Assembly (NCBI RefSeq): GCF_037095755.1
Contig: NZ_JBAWKJ010000001.1
Coordinates: forward strand, 2,297,001 to 2,361,000
Direction of reading: 5' to 3'
Origin: Sphingopyxis sp. CCNWLW2
GTDB taxonomy: Bacteria; Pseudomonadota; Alphaproteobacteria; Sphingomonadales; Sphingomonadaceae
DNA: 64,000 bases
The number at the start of each line of letters is the position of its first letter. The stretch's first letter is position 1. Shown here in pieces: positions 28,966 through 37,591 of this stretch. The translations under genes were made by a program, and so were the position numbers. The notes under the pieces are model-generated. The model ran no database searches. It saw nothing but the letters and a program-made list of their open reading frames with translations, and was not told the origin of the DNA.

Positions 28966-29472
28966 ATGGCTGATCGCGTTCCCGCATCGATCCTGATCGG
29001 CGGTGAAATCTCGTCGGCGGTCTTCGCCGAGCTGATCCGCATCATCGCCTTCGAGGGCCTGTCGCCCGAATGGGGCGGCGAGCCCTTCGACGTCGCAAGC
29101 CGTGTCGTGGGCGAGCCGCTTGCGCTGTTCGACGAGAGCTGCGCCTGGGGTAAGATCGACAATCTCGAGGCCTTCTGCGTCGCACATGGACTGCCGTTCG
29201 TCCGATGGTCGGGGAGTTACCCCGGCGAATGGTCGCCCGAACGGCTCATCTTCCGGGGCACCGGCACTGTCGACAGCTATATGATCGATGAAAGCGACCG
29301 GGTTCTGATCGATCGCCGCGTTCTGAGCGACCTCGGCTCGATCGAGGCCGCGCTTGCCTATTTTGAAGCTGCGGAATTCGAGGTGCCGCCGCTGGTCGTC
29401 GAAGGCGATCCTCCGCTCGCGCCGACGACGATGGAAAGCGCGGCCGCGCCGGGGGAGGCGGGCCATGGCTGA
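28966..29472 (+). CDS. Conserved mobile-element protein, function unknown (A)
   Basis: This 168-residue protein begins ADRVPASILIGGEISSAVFAELIRII. It has the segment WSGSYPGEWSPERLIFRGTG and ends in an acidic Pro/Ala tail. No catalytic motif is recognised. The start at 28966 was chosen for GAGGGAGG just upstream. It overlaps the next gene by 8 bp. The pair looks like small conserved proteins carried with ParB-like and methylase/helicase genes on alphaproteobacterial plasmids. Confidence 0.7.
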   Translation: MADRVPASILIGGEISSAVFAELIRIIAFEGLSPEWGGEPFDVASRVVGEPLALFDESCAWGKIDNLEAFCVAHGLPFVRWSGSYPGEWSPERLIFRGTGTVDSYMIDESDRVLIDRRVLSDLGSIEAALAYFEAAEFEVPPLVVEGDPPLAPTTMESAAAPGEAGHG

Positions 29473-29968
29473 CTATTTCTCGCAGACCGTGATCCGGCCC
29501 GACATTCCGCGAACCGCGATGACCGATCTCGAATGGCGTGTCCTCCGCGACATGTTCGAACATGAAGAGGTGGGCGAGGATATCTATTTCTTCGCCAGTC
29601 ACGGCCCCAATGATCTCGTTTTCATCGAGATCGCCGAGGCCGGGCAGCTCCTTGAGGAGAGCATGTGCGTCGCGAGCAGCGTCGCCGATCTCGTCCGCCA
29701 GGAAATCCGTACCTGCGATGCCGATGCGGACGAGCTTGAACTCGACATGTCGGTGATCGGCTTCGAGGGCATTTTCCAGGACATCATCCGCCGCTCGGCG
29801 CTCGATTATGTCGAGGTCGAGGCGGCCTGGACTTGTTCGAAGATGCGGCCTGACGGGTTCGGCGGGGCGGCGACCCTGATCACCGCCGAGGATATCGAAT
29901 CCGTGTCAACCGCAGGCTTTCTCGAAGAGGCGGTCGCACGGGTTGTTGGACCGGCCCGTCCCGACTGA
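29465..29968 (+). CDS. Conserved mobile-element protein, function unknown (B)
   Basis: This 167-residue acidic protein begins ADYFSQTVIRPDIPRTAMTDLEWRVL. It overlaps the previous stop, implying coupled translation; GGAGGCGGGCC precedes the ATG at 29465. A low-pI helical fold with many Asp/Glu residues could suggest an anti-restriction or DNA-mimic role, but no motif proves this. A stem-loop follows the gene. Confidence 0.7.
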   Translation: MADYFSQTVIRPDIPRTAMTDLEWRVLRDMFEHEEVGEDIYFFASHGPNDLVFIEIAEAGQLLEESMCVASSVADLVRQEIRTCDADADELELDMSVIGFEGIFQDIIRRSALDYVEVEAAWTCSKMRPDGFGGAATLITAEDIESVSTAGFLEEAVARVVGPARPD

Positions 29969-29995
29969 TCGCCCGATCATCCTGCGATCAACTCC

Positions 29996-30033
29996 GCGAA
30001 AGTCCGACCGATTGCGCCGGGCTTTCGCATTTT
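29996..30033 (+). terminator. Stem-loop with T-rich tail
   Basis: GCGAAAG pairs with CTTTCGC and the stem extends inward by four more pairs (one G-U), with an 11-nt loop, followed by ATTTTC. It lies between two small genes of the module. Confidence 0.55.
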
Positions 30034-30056
30034 CAGCGTCCGAAAAGGAGGGTCAT

Positions 30057-30668
30057 ATGCCTGCGATCATCGAGACGACCGTGTTTCAGATCGACGAATT
30101 ATCCGACGCGGCGAAGGAAAGGGCTCGCGGCTGGTACCGCGAAGCGGGCTTCGCCTATGACTGGTATGATTTCGTCTACGACGACTTTGAACGCGTCTGC
30201 GAGATAATGGGGATTGAACTTCACACCGTGCCGGTTCGCCTCGTTGGCGGCGGGAGTCGGCGAAAACCCTGCATCTGGTTCTCGGGGTTCTGGAGCCAGG
30301 GGGACGGTGCCTGCTTCGAAGGCGATTATCGTTATGGCAAAGGGGCGTCGCCGGCGATCCGCCGTTTCGCGCCTCGCGATGTCGAGCTTCATCGCATCGC
30401 CGATGCCCTTGGCGCGATCCAGCGACGCAATTTCTATCAGCTGAGCGCTCGCATCACGCATCGAGGGCGCTACCATCACGAAAATAGCATGGCGATCTCT
30501 GTCGAACGCGACAGCCCGGTCGTCCAGGATATGACGGCGGACGCCGAAGAGGATGTGAGCGAGGCTCTCCGCGACCTGGCACGCTGGCTCTATGGCCGGC
30601 TCGACGACGAGTTTGAGCATCTAACCTCGGACGATGCCGTCGACGAGATGATCCGCGTCAATGGGTGA
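30057..30668 (+). CDS. Conserved mobile-element protein, C-terminus lost by a 20-bp duplication
   Basis: This 203-residue protein has the recognisable features ELSDAAKERARGWYRE, DWYDFVYDDFERVCEIMGI, SGFWSQGDGACFEGDYRYG and RRNFYQLSARITHRGRYHH. It belongs to a family frequent on plasmids and phages, sometimes labelled as an antitoxin but with no established activity. AAAAGGAGGG lies before the ATG. The gene stops inside a 20-bp tandem duplication. Removing one copy would let the frame read on after MIRVNG through YRFTEDGIRFG to a stop at about 30721. The truncation loses only 11 residues, so function may survive. Confidence 0.78.
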   Translation: MPAIIETTVFQIDELSDAAKERARGWYREAGFAYDWYDFVYDDFERVCEIMGIELHTVPVRLVGGGSRRKPCIWFSGFWSQGDGACFEGDYRYGKGASPAIRRFAPRDVELHRIADALGAIQRRNFYQLSARITHRGRYHHENSMAISVERDSPVVQDMTADAEEDVSEALRDLARWLYGRLDDEFEHLTSDDAVDEMIRVNG

Positions 30669-30686
30669 TGATCCGCGTCAATGGGT
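30647..30686. repeat. 20-bp tandem duplication at a gene end
   Basis: The 20-base unit starting GATGATCCGCG and ending AATGGGT occurs twice without spacer (30647-30666 and 30667-30686). It introduces an early stop in the preceding gene. It is a typical slippage-type duplication and looks recent because the copies are identical. Confidence 0.95.
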
Positions 30687-30814
30687 ATCGCTTCACCGAG
30701 GACGGCATTCGCTTCGGGTGAGAGGGAGAGGCGGGGCCAGGAAGGGGAACGGCCCGGATCGAAGAGAGAGCAGCGGGCGGTTCATTCCAGTTCCGCTCTC
30801 CCAAGGATTCAGCC

Positions 30815-33800
30815 ATGCGAATGACTTTCCCCGATGCGGTGCGCGCCGCCGCCGCGAGCCCTGTTCCGAACCCGGTGACGCCAGCCTCCCGGCGCCTGCT
30901 CGATGCCGCCGAGGCCCTGCAGCCGTTGCTCGAGTCGGGCCAGCCCTTCTCCCCCGCCGAGCTGCGCGCGGTGATGACGACCGCCTTTGGCGCGAGCGAC
31001 GCCGCCGGGGCGTGGGACTGGAAGGCTGCCTATGACGCGTGCGAGGCGGCGCAGATCCTGCTCCTTCGTCGCTATGGCCGCGCGCTCGCGGCGCGCGGCA
31101 GCTCGCCGCAAAGCCAGCTCGCGACATGGGAGCGGCTGGCCGCGCGCATTCCAACGCAAACGCGGCGCTCGGAAGAAAGTCAGTCCTTCCAGCAATTCTC
31201 GACGCCCTTGCCGCTGGCCTTTGTCGCGGCGCATGCGGCATCGATCCATGCCGGCGACTGCGTCCTCGAGCCGTCCGCGGGTACGGGCATGCTCGCCATT
31301 CACGCCGAGCTGGTCGGGGCGCGGCTTGCGCTCAATGAAATGGCGGAAGCGCGCTCCGACCTTCTCGGTCTCCTCTTTCCGGGCGTCCCGGTCAGCCGGC
31401 ACGATGGGGCATCGATCGACGACCGGCTCGACGATGCGATCGACCCCGAGGTCATCCTCATGAATCCGCCCTTTTCCGCGACGGCGCACGTCGATCGGCC
31501 GATGCGCGGCACCGCGCTTCGCCACGTCGCGTCCGCGCTCGCGCGCCTGCGCGAAGGCGGACGGCTGGTTGCCATCGTCGGCGCCAATTGCGCGCCCGAG
31601 GCGGCGGCCTTTCGTGACGGCTACGTCCGGCTTCAGGAGCGGGCGACGATAAAATTCTCCGCAGCGATTGCCGGCAAAGTCTACGCCAAGCATGGCACAA
31701 CGACGGCAACGCGTCTGCTCGTGATCGACAAGGTGCCGGCGGCCGATCCATCCCTGCTGCCGGGGAGCCATGGAGAGGCCCCCGACCTCGCGACGCTCCT
31801 TGCCTGGGTGACCAGCCATGTCCCGCCTCGGCCAGCCCCGCCGCCCCCTGCGCCAACAGCGGCGATGCCATTCATCCGTGGCGCGGCCGCTTCTCGGGGG
31901 CCTTTTGGCAGCGGAGACGCGCGTCCGGAGGCGACCGCGCGCATTGCTGCGGGCGAGCTGGTCCATGAGACGATCGACTGGTCTCCGCCCGTGGGCCAGC
32001 TCGGCGAGGCGATCTACGAGCCCTATGCGCTCCAGTCCTTGCGGATTGCCGGGGCGCTTCCGCACCCCACTGCGCTCGTCCAGTCGGCGGCGATGGCGTC
32101 GGTCGCGCCGCCGCGCCCGTCCTATCGGCCGCATCTTCCCGAGAATCTCGTCAGCGACGCGATCCTGTCCGACGCGCAGCTGGAATCGGTCATCTACGCC
32201 GGCGAAGCGCATGCCGGCCATTTGTCGGGCGCCTGGACCGTCGATGAGACCGCGGACGTCGTGAGCGCGGCGAGCGACGACAATGAGACGGCGGTCCGCT
32301 TCCGGCGCGGCTGGTTCCTCGGCGACGGCACCGGCACGGGCAAAGGCCGGCAGGTCGCGGGGATCATCCTCGACAACTGGCTGAAGGGCCGGCGCCGTGC
32401 GCTCTGGATCTCGAAATCGGACAAGCTGCTCGAGGATGCGCAGCGCGACTGGTCGGCGCTTGGGCAGGAGCGCCTGCTCGTGACGCCGCTCTCGCGCTTC
32501 CGCCAGGGCACGCCGGTCCGACTTGCCGAGGGCGTGTTGTTCACCACCTATGCGACGCTTCGCTCGCAGGGCCGCGAAGGCAAGGCGAGCCGCATCGAGC
32601 AGATCGCCGCATGGCTGGGCCGCGACTTCGACGGGGTGATCATCTTCGACGAGGCGCACGCCATGGCCAATGCGGCGGGCGGCAAGGGCGGGCGCGGCGA
32701 CCAGAAGCCGTCGCAGCAGGGCCGTGCCGGCCTCCGGTTGCAGCACGCTTTGCCGCAAGCGCGCGTCGTTTATGTGTCTGCCACCGGCGCGACGACGGTG
32801 CAGAATCTCGCCTATGCGCAGCGGCTCGGCCTCTGGGGCGGAAGCGACTTTCCGTTCGCGTCGCGGAGCGAATTCGTCGCCGCGATCGAGGAGGGCGGCG
32901 TCGCGGCGATGGAGGTTCTGGCGCGCGATTTGAAAGCGCTCGGCCTTTACGCGTCGCGCTCGCTGTCGTTCGACGGGGTCGAATATGAGCTGCTCGAACA
33001 TCGACTGACCGACGAGCAGCGGCGCATCTACGACAGCTATGCCGGGGCCTTCCAGGTCATCCACAACAATCTCGCCGCCGCGATGGAGGCGGCCGGGGTG
33101 ACGAGCGCCGAACATGGCACGCTCAACGCGCAGGCGAAATCGGCGGCGCGATCAGCGTTCGAAAGCACCAAGCAGCGCTTCTTCAACCATCTCATCACCG
33201 CGATGCAGACCCCAAGCTGCATCGCGAGCATCGCGCGCGATATCGAGGCGGGGCATGCGGCGGTGGTCCAGATCGTCTCGACCGGCGAGGCGCTGCAGGA
33301 GCGCCGGCTCGCCGAGATCCCGGTGGAGGATTGGGGCGACGTCTCGGTCGACATCACCCCGCGCGAATATGTGCTCGATTATCTCGCGCACGGCTTCCCG
33401 GTGCAATTGTTCGAACCGTGCGCCGACGGCGAGGGCAACCTTGCTTCACGTCCCGCCTATGACAAGGGAGGCAACCCGATCGTCAGCCGCGAGGCCTGCC
33501 GGCGCCGCGACGCGATGATCGAGAAGCTCGCCGCGCTGCCGCCGGTGCCAGGCGCACTCGACCAGATCGTCCAGCATTTCGGGACCGAGCAGGTCGCTGA
33601 GGTCACGGGGCGGTCGCGCCGCATCGTCCCGCGGACGGGGGAGGGCGGCGATGTGCGCTTCGCGGTCGAGAATCGGCCCGTCAGCGCGAACATCGGCGAG
33701 ACGCACGCCTTCATGGACGACGAGAAGCGCATCCTCGTCTTCTCGGAGGCCGGCGGCACGGGCCGTTCCTATCATGCCGATCTTGGCGCGAAGAACCAGC

Positions 33801-35167
33801 GGCGGCGCATCCATTATCTGCTCGAGGCGGGGTGGAAGGCCGATGCCGCCATCCAGGGTTTCGGGCGGACCAACCGCACGAACCAGAAGCAGCCGCCGAT
33901 GTTCCGTCCTGTGTCGACAGACGTGAAGGCGCAGAAGCGCTTCATCTCGACCATCGCGCGGCGGCTCGATTCGATGGGAGCCATCACGCGCGGCCAGCGC
34001 CAGACAGGCGGGCAGAATATGTTCCGTCCCGAAGATAATCTCGAATCCTTCTATGCGCGCGATGCGCTTCGCCAGCTCTATGTGCTGATTGTGAACGCCA
34101 AGATCGAAGGCTGCTCGCTGCTGACCTTTGAAAGCGCGACCGGCCTATCGCTGCTCGACGTCGACGGATGTCTGCGCGAGGAACTGCCGCCGATCACCAC
34201 CTTTCTCAATCGCATGCTGGCGCTGACGATCGATCTCCAGAACATCCTGTTCGAGGCCTTCGAGGGGCTGCTGGTGAACCGCATCGAGGCGGCGGTCGCG
34301 GCGGGCACCTATGAGATCGGCCTCGAAACGCTGCGCGCCGAAAGCTTTTCCGTGAAAGCGCGGCAGACGATCTACACCCATCCCGGGACAGGCGCCGCGA
34401 CGCAGCTTCTGACGATCGAACGCAAGGAGCGGGTGCTGCCGCTTGCGCTCGACGATGCACTGGCGCTGGTTCGCGAGCGCGGCGGCGAATTGCTCGTCAA
34501 CCAGCGTTCGCAGCGCGCGGCGGTGAAGCTCGGGGCGCGGAGCGTCATCGATGACGATGGCGCGGTCCACCGGCGCGTGCGCCTGCATCGACCGCTGGAG
34601 GCCAGCCACATGCTGCTCGCCGACTTCGTCATGAGCCATTGGCAGCCCGCCGACCGCGATCTGTTCGCCAATATCTGGAAGGCCGAGCTGGCCGGCATTC
34701 CCGATTATGAAACCTCGACCCTGCACATGGTGTCGGGTCTGCTGCTCCCGATCTGGCAGCGACTGCCCAAGGAATCATCGCGGGTCTACCGGCTCCAGAG
34801 TGATGACGGCGAGCGGATCATCGGGCGCAAGGTCTCGGCGGGCTGGGTCGCGTCGGTTATCCAGGACGGGCCGTGCGATCTGCCAGCGGACGAGGCGTGG
34901 CAGCTCCTCCAGCAGGGAGAGGCGGTTCTGCACCTCGCCGAGGGCCAGATGCTCCGCCGCGTTCGCGCGATGAACGACTGGCGCATCGAGCTGACCGGGT
35001 TCAACGATCTCGGGGTCGACCGGCTGAAGGCTTTTGGCTTGATTTCGGAGATCGTCTCATGGAAATTGAAGCTCTACGTGCCGGCAGGGGCTGCTGGCGC
35101 CGATGTGTTCGCGCGGCTGCTGGATCGGTTTCCGATTCAGCGGGTCGCCGACCGCAAGGCCGCCTGA
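30815..35167 (+). CDS. Methyltransferase-helicase fusion, strawberry-notch type
   Basis: This 1450-residue protein has an N-terminal adenine-specific DNA methyltransferase fold: SFQQFSTPLPLAF, VLEPSAGTGMLAIHA and the catalytic motif N217-P-P-F220. A superfamily 2 helicase of the strawberry-notch type follows, with Walker A GDGTGTGKGRQ (Lys510), D612-E-A-H, and the helicase C-terminal segment GFGRTNRTNQKQPP. The start is supported by AAGGA upstream. Such giant proteins are typical of large plasmids, integrative elements and phages, and may modify or protect the element's own DNA. The gene is intact. The next gene starts 12 bp later, so the two are probably co-transcribed. Confidence 0.88.
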   Translation: MRMTFPDAVRAAAASPVPNPVTPASRRLLDAAEALQPLLESGQPFSPAELRAVMTTAFGASDAAGAWDWKAAYDACEAAQILLLRRYGRALAARGSSPQSQLATWERLAARIPTQTRRSEESQSFQQFSTPLPLAFVAAHAASIHAGDCVLEPSAGTGMLAIHAELVGARLALNEMAEARSDLLGLLFPGVPVSRHDGASIDDRLDDAIDPEVILMNPPFSATAHVDRPMRGTALRHVASALARLREGGRLVAIVGANCAPEAAAFRDGYVRLQERATIKFSAAIAGKVYAKHGTTTATRLLVIDKVPAADPSLLPGSHGEAPDLATLLAWVTSHVPPRPAPPPPAPTAAMPFIRGAAASRGPFGSGDARPEATARIAAGELVHETIDWSPPVGQLGEAIYEPYALQSLRIAGALPHPTALVQSAAMASVAPPRPSYRPHLPENLVSDAILSDAQLESVIYAGEAHAGHLSGAWTVDETADVVSAASDDNETAVRFRRGWFLGDGTGTGKGRQVAGIILDNWLKGRRRALWISKSDKLLEDAQRDWSALGQERLLVTPLSRFRQGTPVRLAEGVLFTTYATLRSQGREGKASRIEQIAAWLGRDFDGVIIFDEAHAMANAAGGKGGRGDQKPSQQGRAGLRLQHALPQARVVYVSATGATTVQNLAYAQRLGLWGGSDFPFASRSEFVAAIEEGGVAAMEVLARDLKALGLYASRSLSFDGVEYELLEHRLTDEQRRIYDSYAGAFQVIHNNLAAAMEAAGVTSAEHGTLNAQAKSAARSAFESTKQRFFNHLITAMQTPSCIASIARDIEAGHAAVVQIVSTGEALQERRLAEIPVEDWGDVSVDITPREYVLDYLAHGFPVQLFEPCADGEGNLASRPAYDKGGNPIVSREACRRRDAMIEKLAALPPVPGALDQIVQHFGTEQVAEVTGRSRRIVPRTGEGGDVRFAVENRPVSANIGETHAFMDDEKRILVFSEAGGTGRSYHADLGAKNQRRRIHYLLEAGWKADAAIQGFGRTNRTNQKQPPMFRPVSTDVKAQKRFISTIARRLDSMGAITRGQRQTGGQNMFRPEDNLESFYARDALRQLYVLIVNAKIEGCSLLTFESATGLSLLDVDGCLREELPPITTFLNRMLALTIDLQNILFEAFEGLLVNRIEAAVAAGTYEIGLETLRAESFSVKARQTIYTHPGTGAATQLLTIERKERVLPLALDDALALVRERGGELLVNQRSQRAAVKLGARSVIDDDGAVHRRVRLHRPLEASHMLLADFVMSHWQPADRDLFANIWKAELAGIPDYETSTLHMVSGLLLPIWQRLPKESSRVYRLQSDDGERIIGRKVSAGWVASVIQDGPCDLPADEAWQLLQQGEAVLHLAEGQMLRRVRAMNDWRIELTGFNDLGVDRLKAFGLISEIVSWKLKLYVPAGAAGADVFARLLDRFPIQRVADRKAA

Positions 35168-35178
35168 AGGAGCCCCGC

Positions 35179-36222
35179 ATGACCAGTCCCGCCGCCGATA
35201 TCGCGCGCCGCCTCGCTGAAAACGCCGAGGCGGTGTGCCGCCGTTATCTGTCCAACGGCCGCCGCGAAGGCCATTACTGGATGGTCGGCAACGTCCGTAA
35301 TGAACCGGGCCGCAGTCTCTATGTGCGGCTGGAAGGCCATGGCGACGGCGGCGGCGCGGCCGGCAAATGGACCGATGCTGCGAGCGGCGATCATGGCGAC
35401 CTCCTCGACATCATTTCGGCGTCATGCGGCCACGCGTCCTTCCGCGACACGATCGGGGAAGCGCGGCGGTTTCTCAGCCTTCCGCCGCCGTCCGAGGCGC
35501 CCCGGAATCCGACGACACCGAAGGCCTCGACGGGAACGCCCGAGGCTGCGCGCAGGCTGTGGGCGGCCTCGAAGCCATTGGCGGGAAGCCTTGCACAGAT
35601 CTATCTTGCAAGGCGATCGATCGACCATGTCTCCGCGGCCGATCCGCTCCGGTTTCATGCCCATTGCTTCTATCGCGCCTCGCGCGACGATCCGCCGGGC
35701 GGGCCGGCGGCCTGGCCGGCGATGATCGCGGCGGCGACCGATTTGGCGGGCACGGTGACCGCGGTGCATCGGACCTGGCTCGACCCGAAGACGAACACCA
35801 AGGCCCCGGTCGCCTATCCGCGCCGCGCGATGGGGCGGCTTCTGGGCCACGGTGTCCGCTTCGGCCGAGCGGGATCGGTGATGGCGGCCGGCGAGGGCAT
35901 CGAGACAATCCTTTCGTTGCGACAGGTGCTGCCCGCGCTTCCCATGATCGCAGGCCTGTCGGGCGCGCATCTCGCGGCGCTCCTGTTTCCGGAAGTGTTG
36001 AAGCGGCTTTATGTCGCGCAGGACGACGATCCCGCGGGCGCGGCGGCGCTGGCAACGCTTCGCGTGCGGGCGTCCGAGGCCCGCGTCGAGGTCGTCGCCC
36101 TCCGACCCGGCCGTGACGATTTCAATGCCGACTTGAGGCGGATCGGAGCGGGCGGGCTCGCTCGAACCCTCGCGTCGCAGCTCGGCGCGGCCGATCGCCA
36201 GCAGTTTCTTCGAGGGGCTTGA
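35179..36222 (+). CDS. Toprim-domain protein, primase-like
   Basis: This 347-residue protein starts at 35179 (GAAGGAG upstream). The N-terminal part contains HYWMVGNVRNEPGRSLYVRL and GKWTDAASGDHGDLLDI, as in plasmid primase-like proteins. The C-terminal toprim domain has GEGIET (Glu239) and the acidic LYVAQDDDPAG. Toprim proteins make or cut nucleic-acid strands; here it may act as an accessory primase for element replication or transfer. It follows the helicase gene by 12 bp. No CHC2 zinc finger of the DnaG type is visible. Confidence 0.82.
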   Translation: MTSPAADIARRLAENAEAVCRRYLSNGRREGHYWMVGNVRNEPGRSLYVRLEGHGDGGGAAGKWTDAASGDHGDLLDIISASCGHASFRDTIGEARRFLSLPPPSEAPRNPTTPKASTGTPEAARRLWAASKPLAGSLAQIYLARRSIDHVSAADPLRFHAHCFYRASRDDPPGGPAAWPAMIAAATDLAGTVTAVHRTWLDPKTNTKAPVAYPRRAMGRLLGHGVRFGRAGSVMAAGEGIETILSLRQVLPALPMIAGLSGAHLAALLFPEVLKRLYVAQDDDPAGAAALATLRVRASEARVEVVALRPGRDDFNADLRRIGAGGLARTLASQLGAADRQQFLRGA

Positions 36223-36534
36223 GGCGGGCTGGAAAGCGGGAGGGTCAGGCGGGCGGCTTCGCTCGCTCCTGATAACCGTCCTGCGGGGCCGCGCCGCGGC
36301 CTTCGGGGGAGGGCGACTGCGGCAGGCGGTGCGGGACAGCAATGGCTGCCGTGCGGCTATTTTCCGCCGGGGCCTGCGGCCCCTTTGCATCGCGAAGCAA
36401 AATAGCCTTCGTGCGCCATCCTCCGCTCGCGCTCCGGTCGCGGCGGGACGCCGCGATGCGGTCCCGTACCGCCTGCCGCAAGGGGTCGCCGCGAAGGCCG
36501 CGCGGGGCGCGGCTGCGACAGACGGAGACCGACG
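36223..36534. other. Non-coding GC-rich gap with large folded structure
   Basis: These 312 bases carry no convincing gene. They are occupied by the nested inverted repeat listed for 36283-36517, which ends 18 bp before the DUF2493 start. Confidence 0.65.
36283..36517. repeat. Large nested inverted repeat, candidate origin or structured RNA
   Basis: Two imperfectly complementary arms (36283-36337 and 36461-36517) share a 19-bp core with one mismatch: GCGGCAGGCGGTGCGGGAC at 36319 against 36461-36479. They also share outer blocks GGCGAC and GCGGCCTTCG. The 123-bp middle has its own hairpin: GCTATTTT (36356) pairs with AAAATAGC (36399) around GGGGCC-tgc-GGCCCC. No gene is convincing here. Position between the primase-like and DUF2493 genes fits a replication or transfer origin, or a structured leader RNA. 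Confidence 0.6.
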
Positions 36535-37470
36535 ATGCACGACCTGAGCGAAGCCACCCACCCGGCATCCGCCGAACCTGGAACCACCGCCTATCTGCTC
36601 CAGGAAATGCAGTTGTTCGGTCACCGGCCCTACGAAGACGAACCCGATCCGCGGCCGCTTCCCGACGCGCGTCTCACTGGCGGCGCGATCGCCGACATGT
36701 TCGATGCGCTGGCAGGCTGTATCGCCGAGACCCGGATCGAACCCGATCTCGATGACCTCCTCTGGAACCTGGTCAACATCTTCCACCGTGCCGGTGAACG
36801 CGTCGAAAGATCCCTCGACGACAACGAGCAGCTCCAGCGCCGCCTCCAGCGCGAACAGGATGGCAGCGAAATCCGCTCGGTCGAGCTCGAGCGGGCAACC
36901 CGCGAGGGCATCTCGTTGATCGAACGCCGCGACGCTATGGAGTTTTTCCGCGAAGCGGCGGCCGAGCAGTTCCGGCTGCTCCTCCGCAAGGCCTGGGCTC
37001 CGCGCACAGGGTCGCGAATCCAGCATCGTGCGATGACGGCATCGCTGATCGACAGCCGCGATTTCCTCGACGCCCGGCTCCGGCAAAAGGCAACGGCTCT
37101 GCTTCCCGTCGGCACGCGGATTGCCTTCACTGGCGGCAGCGATTGCAGCGACCATGCGGCCATCTGGGAGGCTCTCGACAAGGCGAAGGCCCGCTACGCC
37201 GACATGATCCTCCTCCACGGCGCCACGCCGACCGGCGCCGAACGCGCCGCGGCTTGCTGGGCCGACAGCCGCGGCGTGGCGCAAGTCGCCTTCCGTCCGG
37301 ACTGGAATCGCCACGGCAAAGCGGCGCCCTTCAAGCGCAACGACCGGATGCTCGAGGCGCTCCCGGTCGGCCTCATCATCTTCCCGGGCACCGGCATCCA
37401 GGACAATCTCGCCGACAAGGCTGCGAAGATCGGCATTCCGCTCTGGGACTTCCGAAAAGGGTCGGGCTGA
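36535..37470 (+). CDS. DUF2493 (SLOG-like) mobile-element protein
   Basis: This 311-residue protein ends in a Rossmann-like DUF2493 domain: RIAFTGGSDCSDHAAIWEAL, ILLHGATPTGAERAAACWA, VAFRPDWNRHGKAAPFKRND and VGLIIFPGTGIQDNLADKA. The SLOG superfamily binds nucleotides or sugar-phosphate ligands, and this branch is common on alphaproteobacterial plasmids beside ParB-like and toprim genes. The N-terminal 170 residues are helical and unassigned. It closes the mobile module; the structured repeat lies directly upstream. Confidence 0.85.
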   Translation: MHDLSEATHPASAEPGTTAYLLQEMQLFGHRPYEDEPDPRPLPDARLTGGAIADMFDALAGCIAETRIEPDLDDLLWNLVNIFHRAGERVERSLDDNEQLQRRLQREQDGSEIRSVELERATREGISLIERRDAMEFFREAAAEQFRLLLRKAWAPRTGSRIQHRAMTASLIDSRDFLDARLRQKATALLPVGTRIAFTGGSDCSDHAAIWEALDKAKARYADMILLHGATPTGAERAAACWADSRGVAQVAFRPDWNRHGKAAPFKRNDRMLEALPVGLIIFPGTGIQDNLADKAAKIGIPLWDFRKGSG

Positions 37471-37523
37471 AGCGCCGAGATTGGGCGACTCCGGGAAATG
37501 TCCTCAATCTGGTTCTATCTCTC

Positions 37524-37544
37524 GAATATAATTGAAATATATTC
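37524..37544. promoter_or_regulatory. AT-rich inverted repeat upstream of LuxR gene
   Basis: GAATATA and TATATTC are separated by 7 bases in an AT-rich stretch about 50 bp before the luxR start. It could overlap the promoter or an operator. Support is positional only. Confidence 0.35.
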
Positions 37545-37591
37545 CGAACTTGCACATTTTCCCGCCCTCCTGATCACTCGGACCAGTGGTG

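Noticed and set aside
30809..33115. 768-codon minus-strand frame
   Set aside because: Antisense to the methyltransferase-helicase gene; repeated basic and acidic composition, no motifs.
35422..37314. 630-codon minus-strand frame across the toprim and DUF2493 genes
   Set aside because: It crosses two well-supported plus-strand genes and the inverted-repeat gap; no protein-like features.
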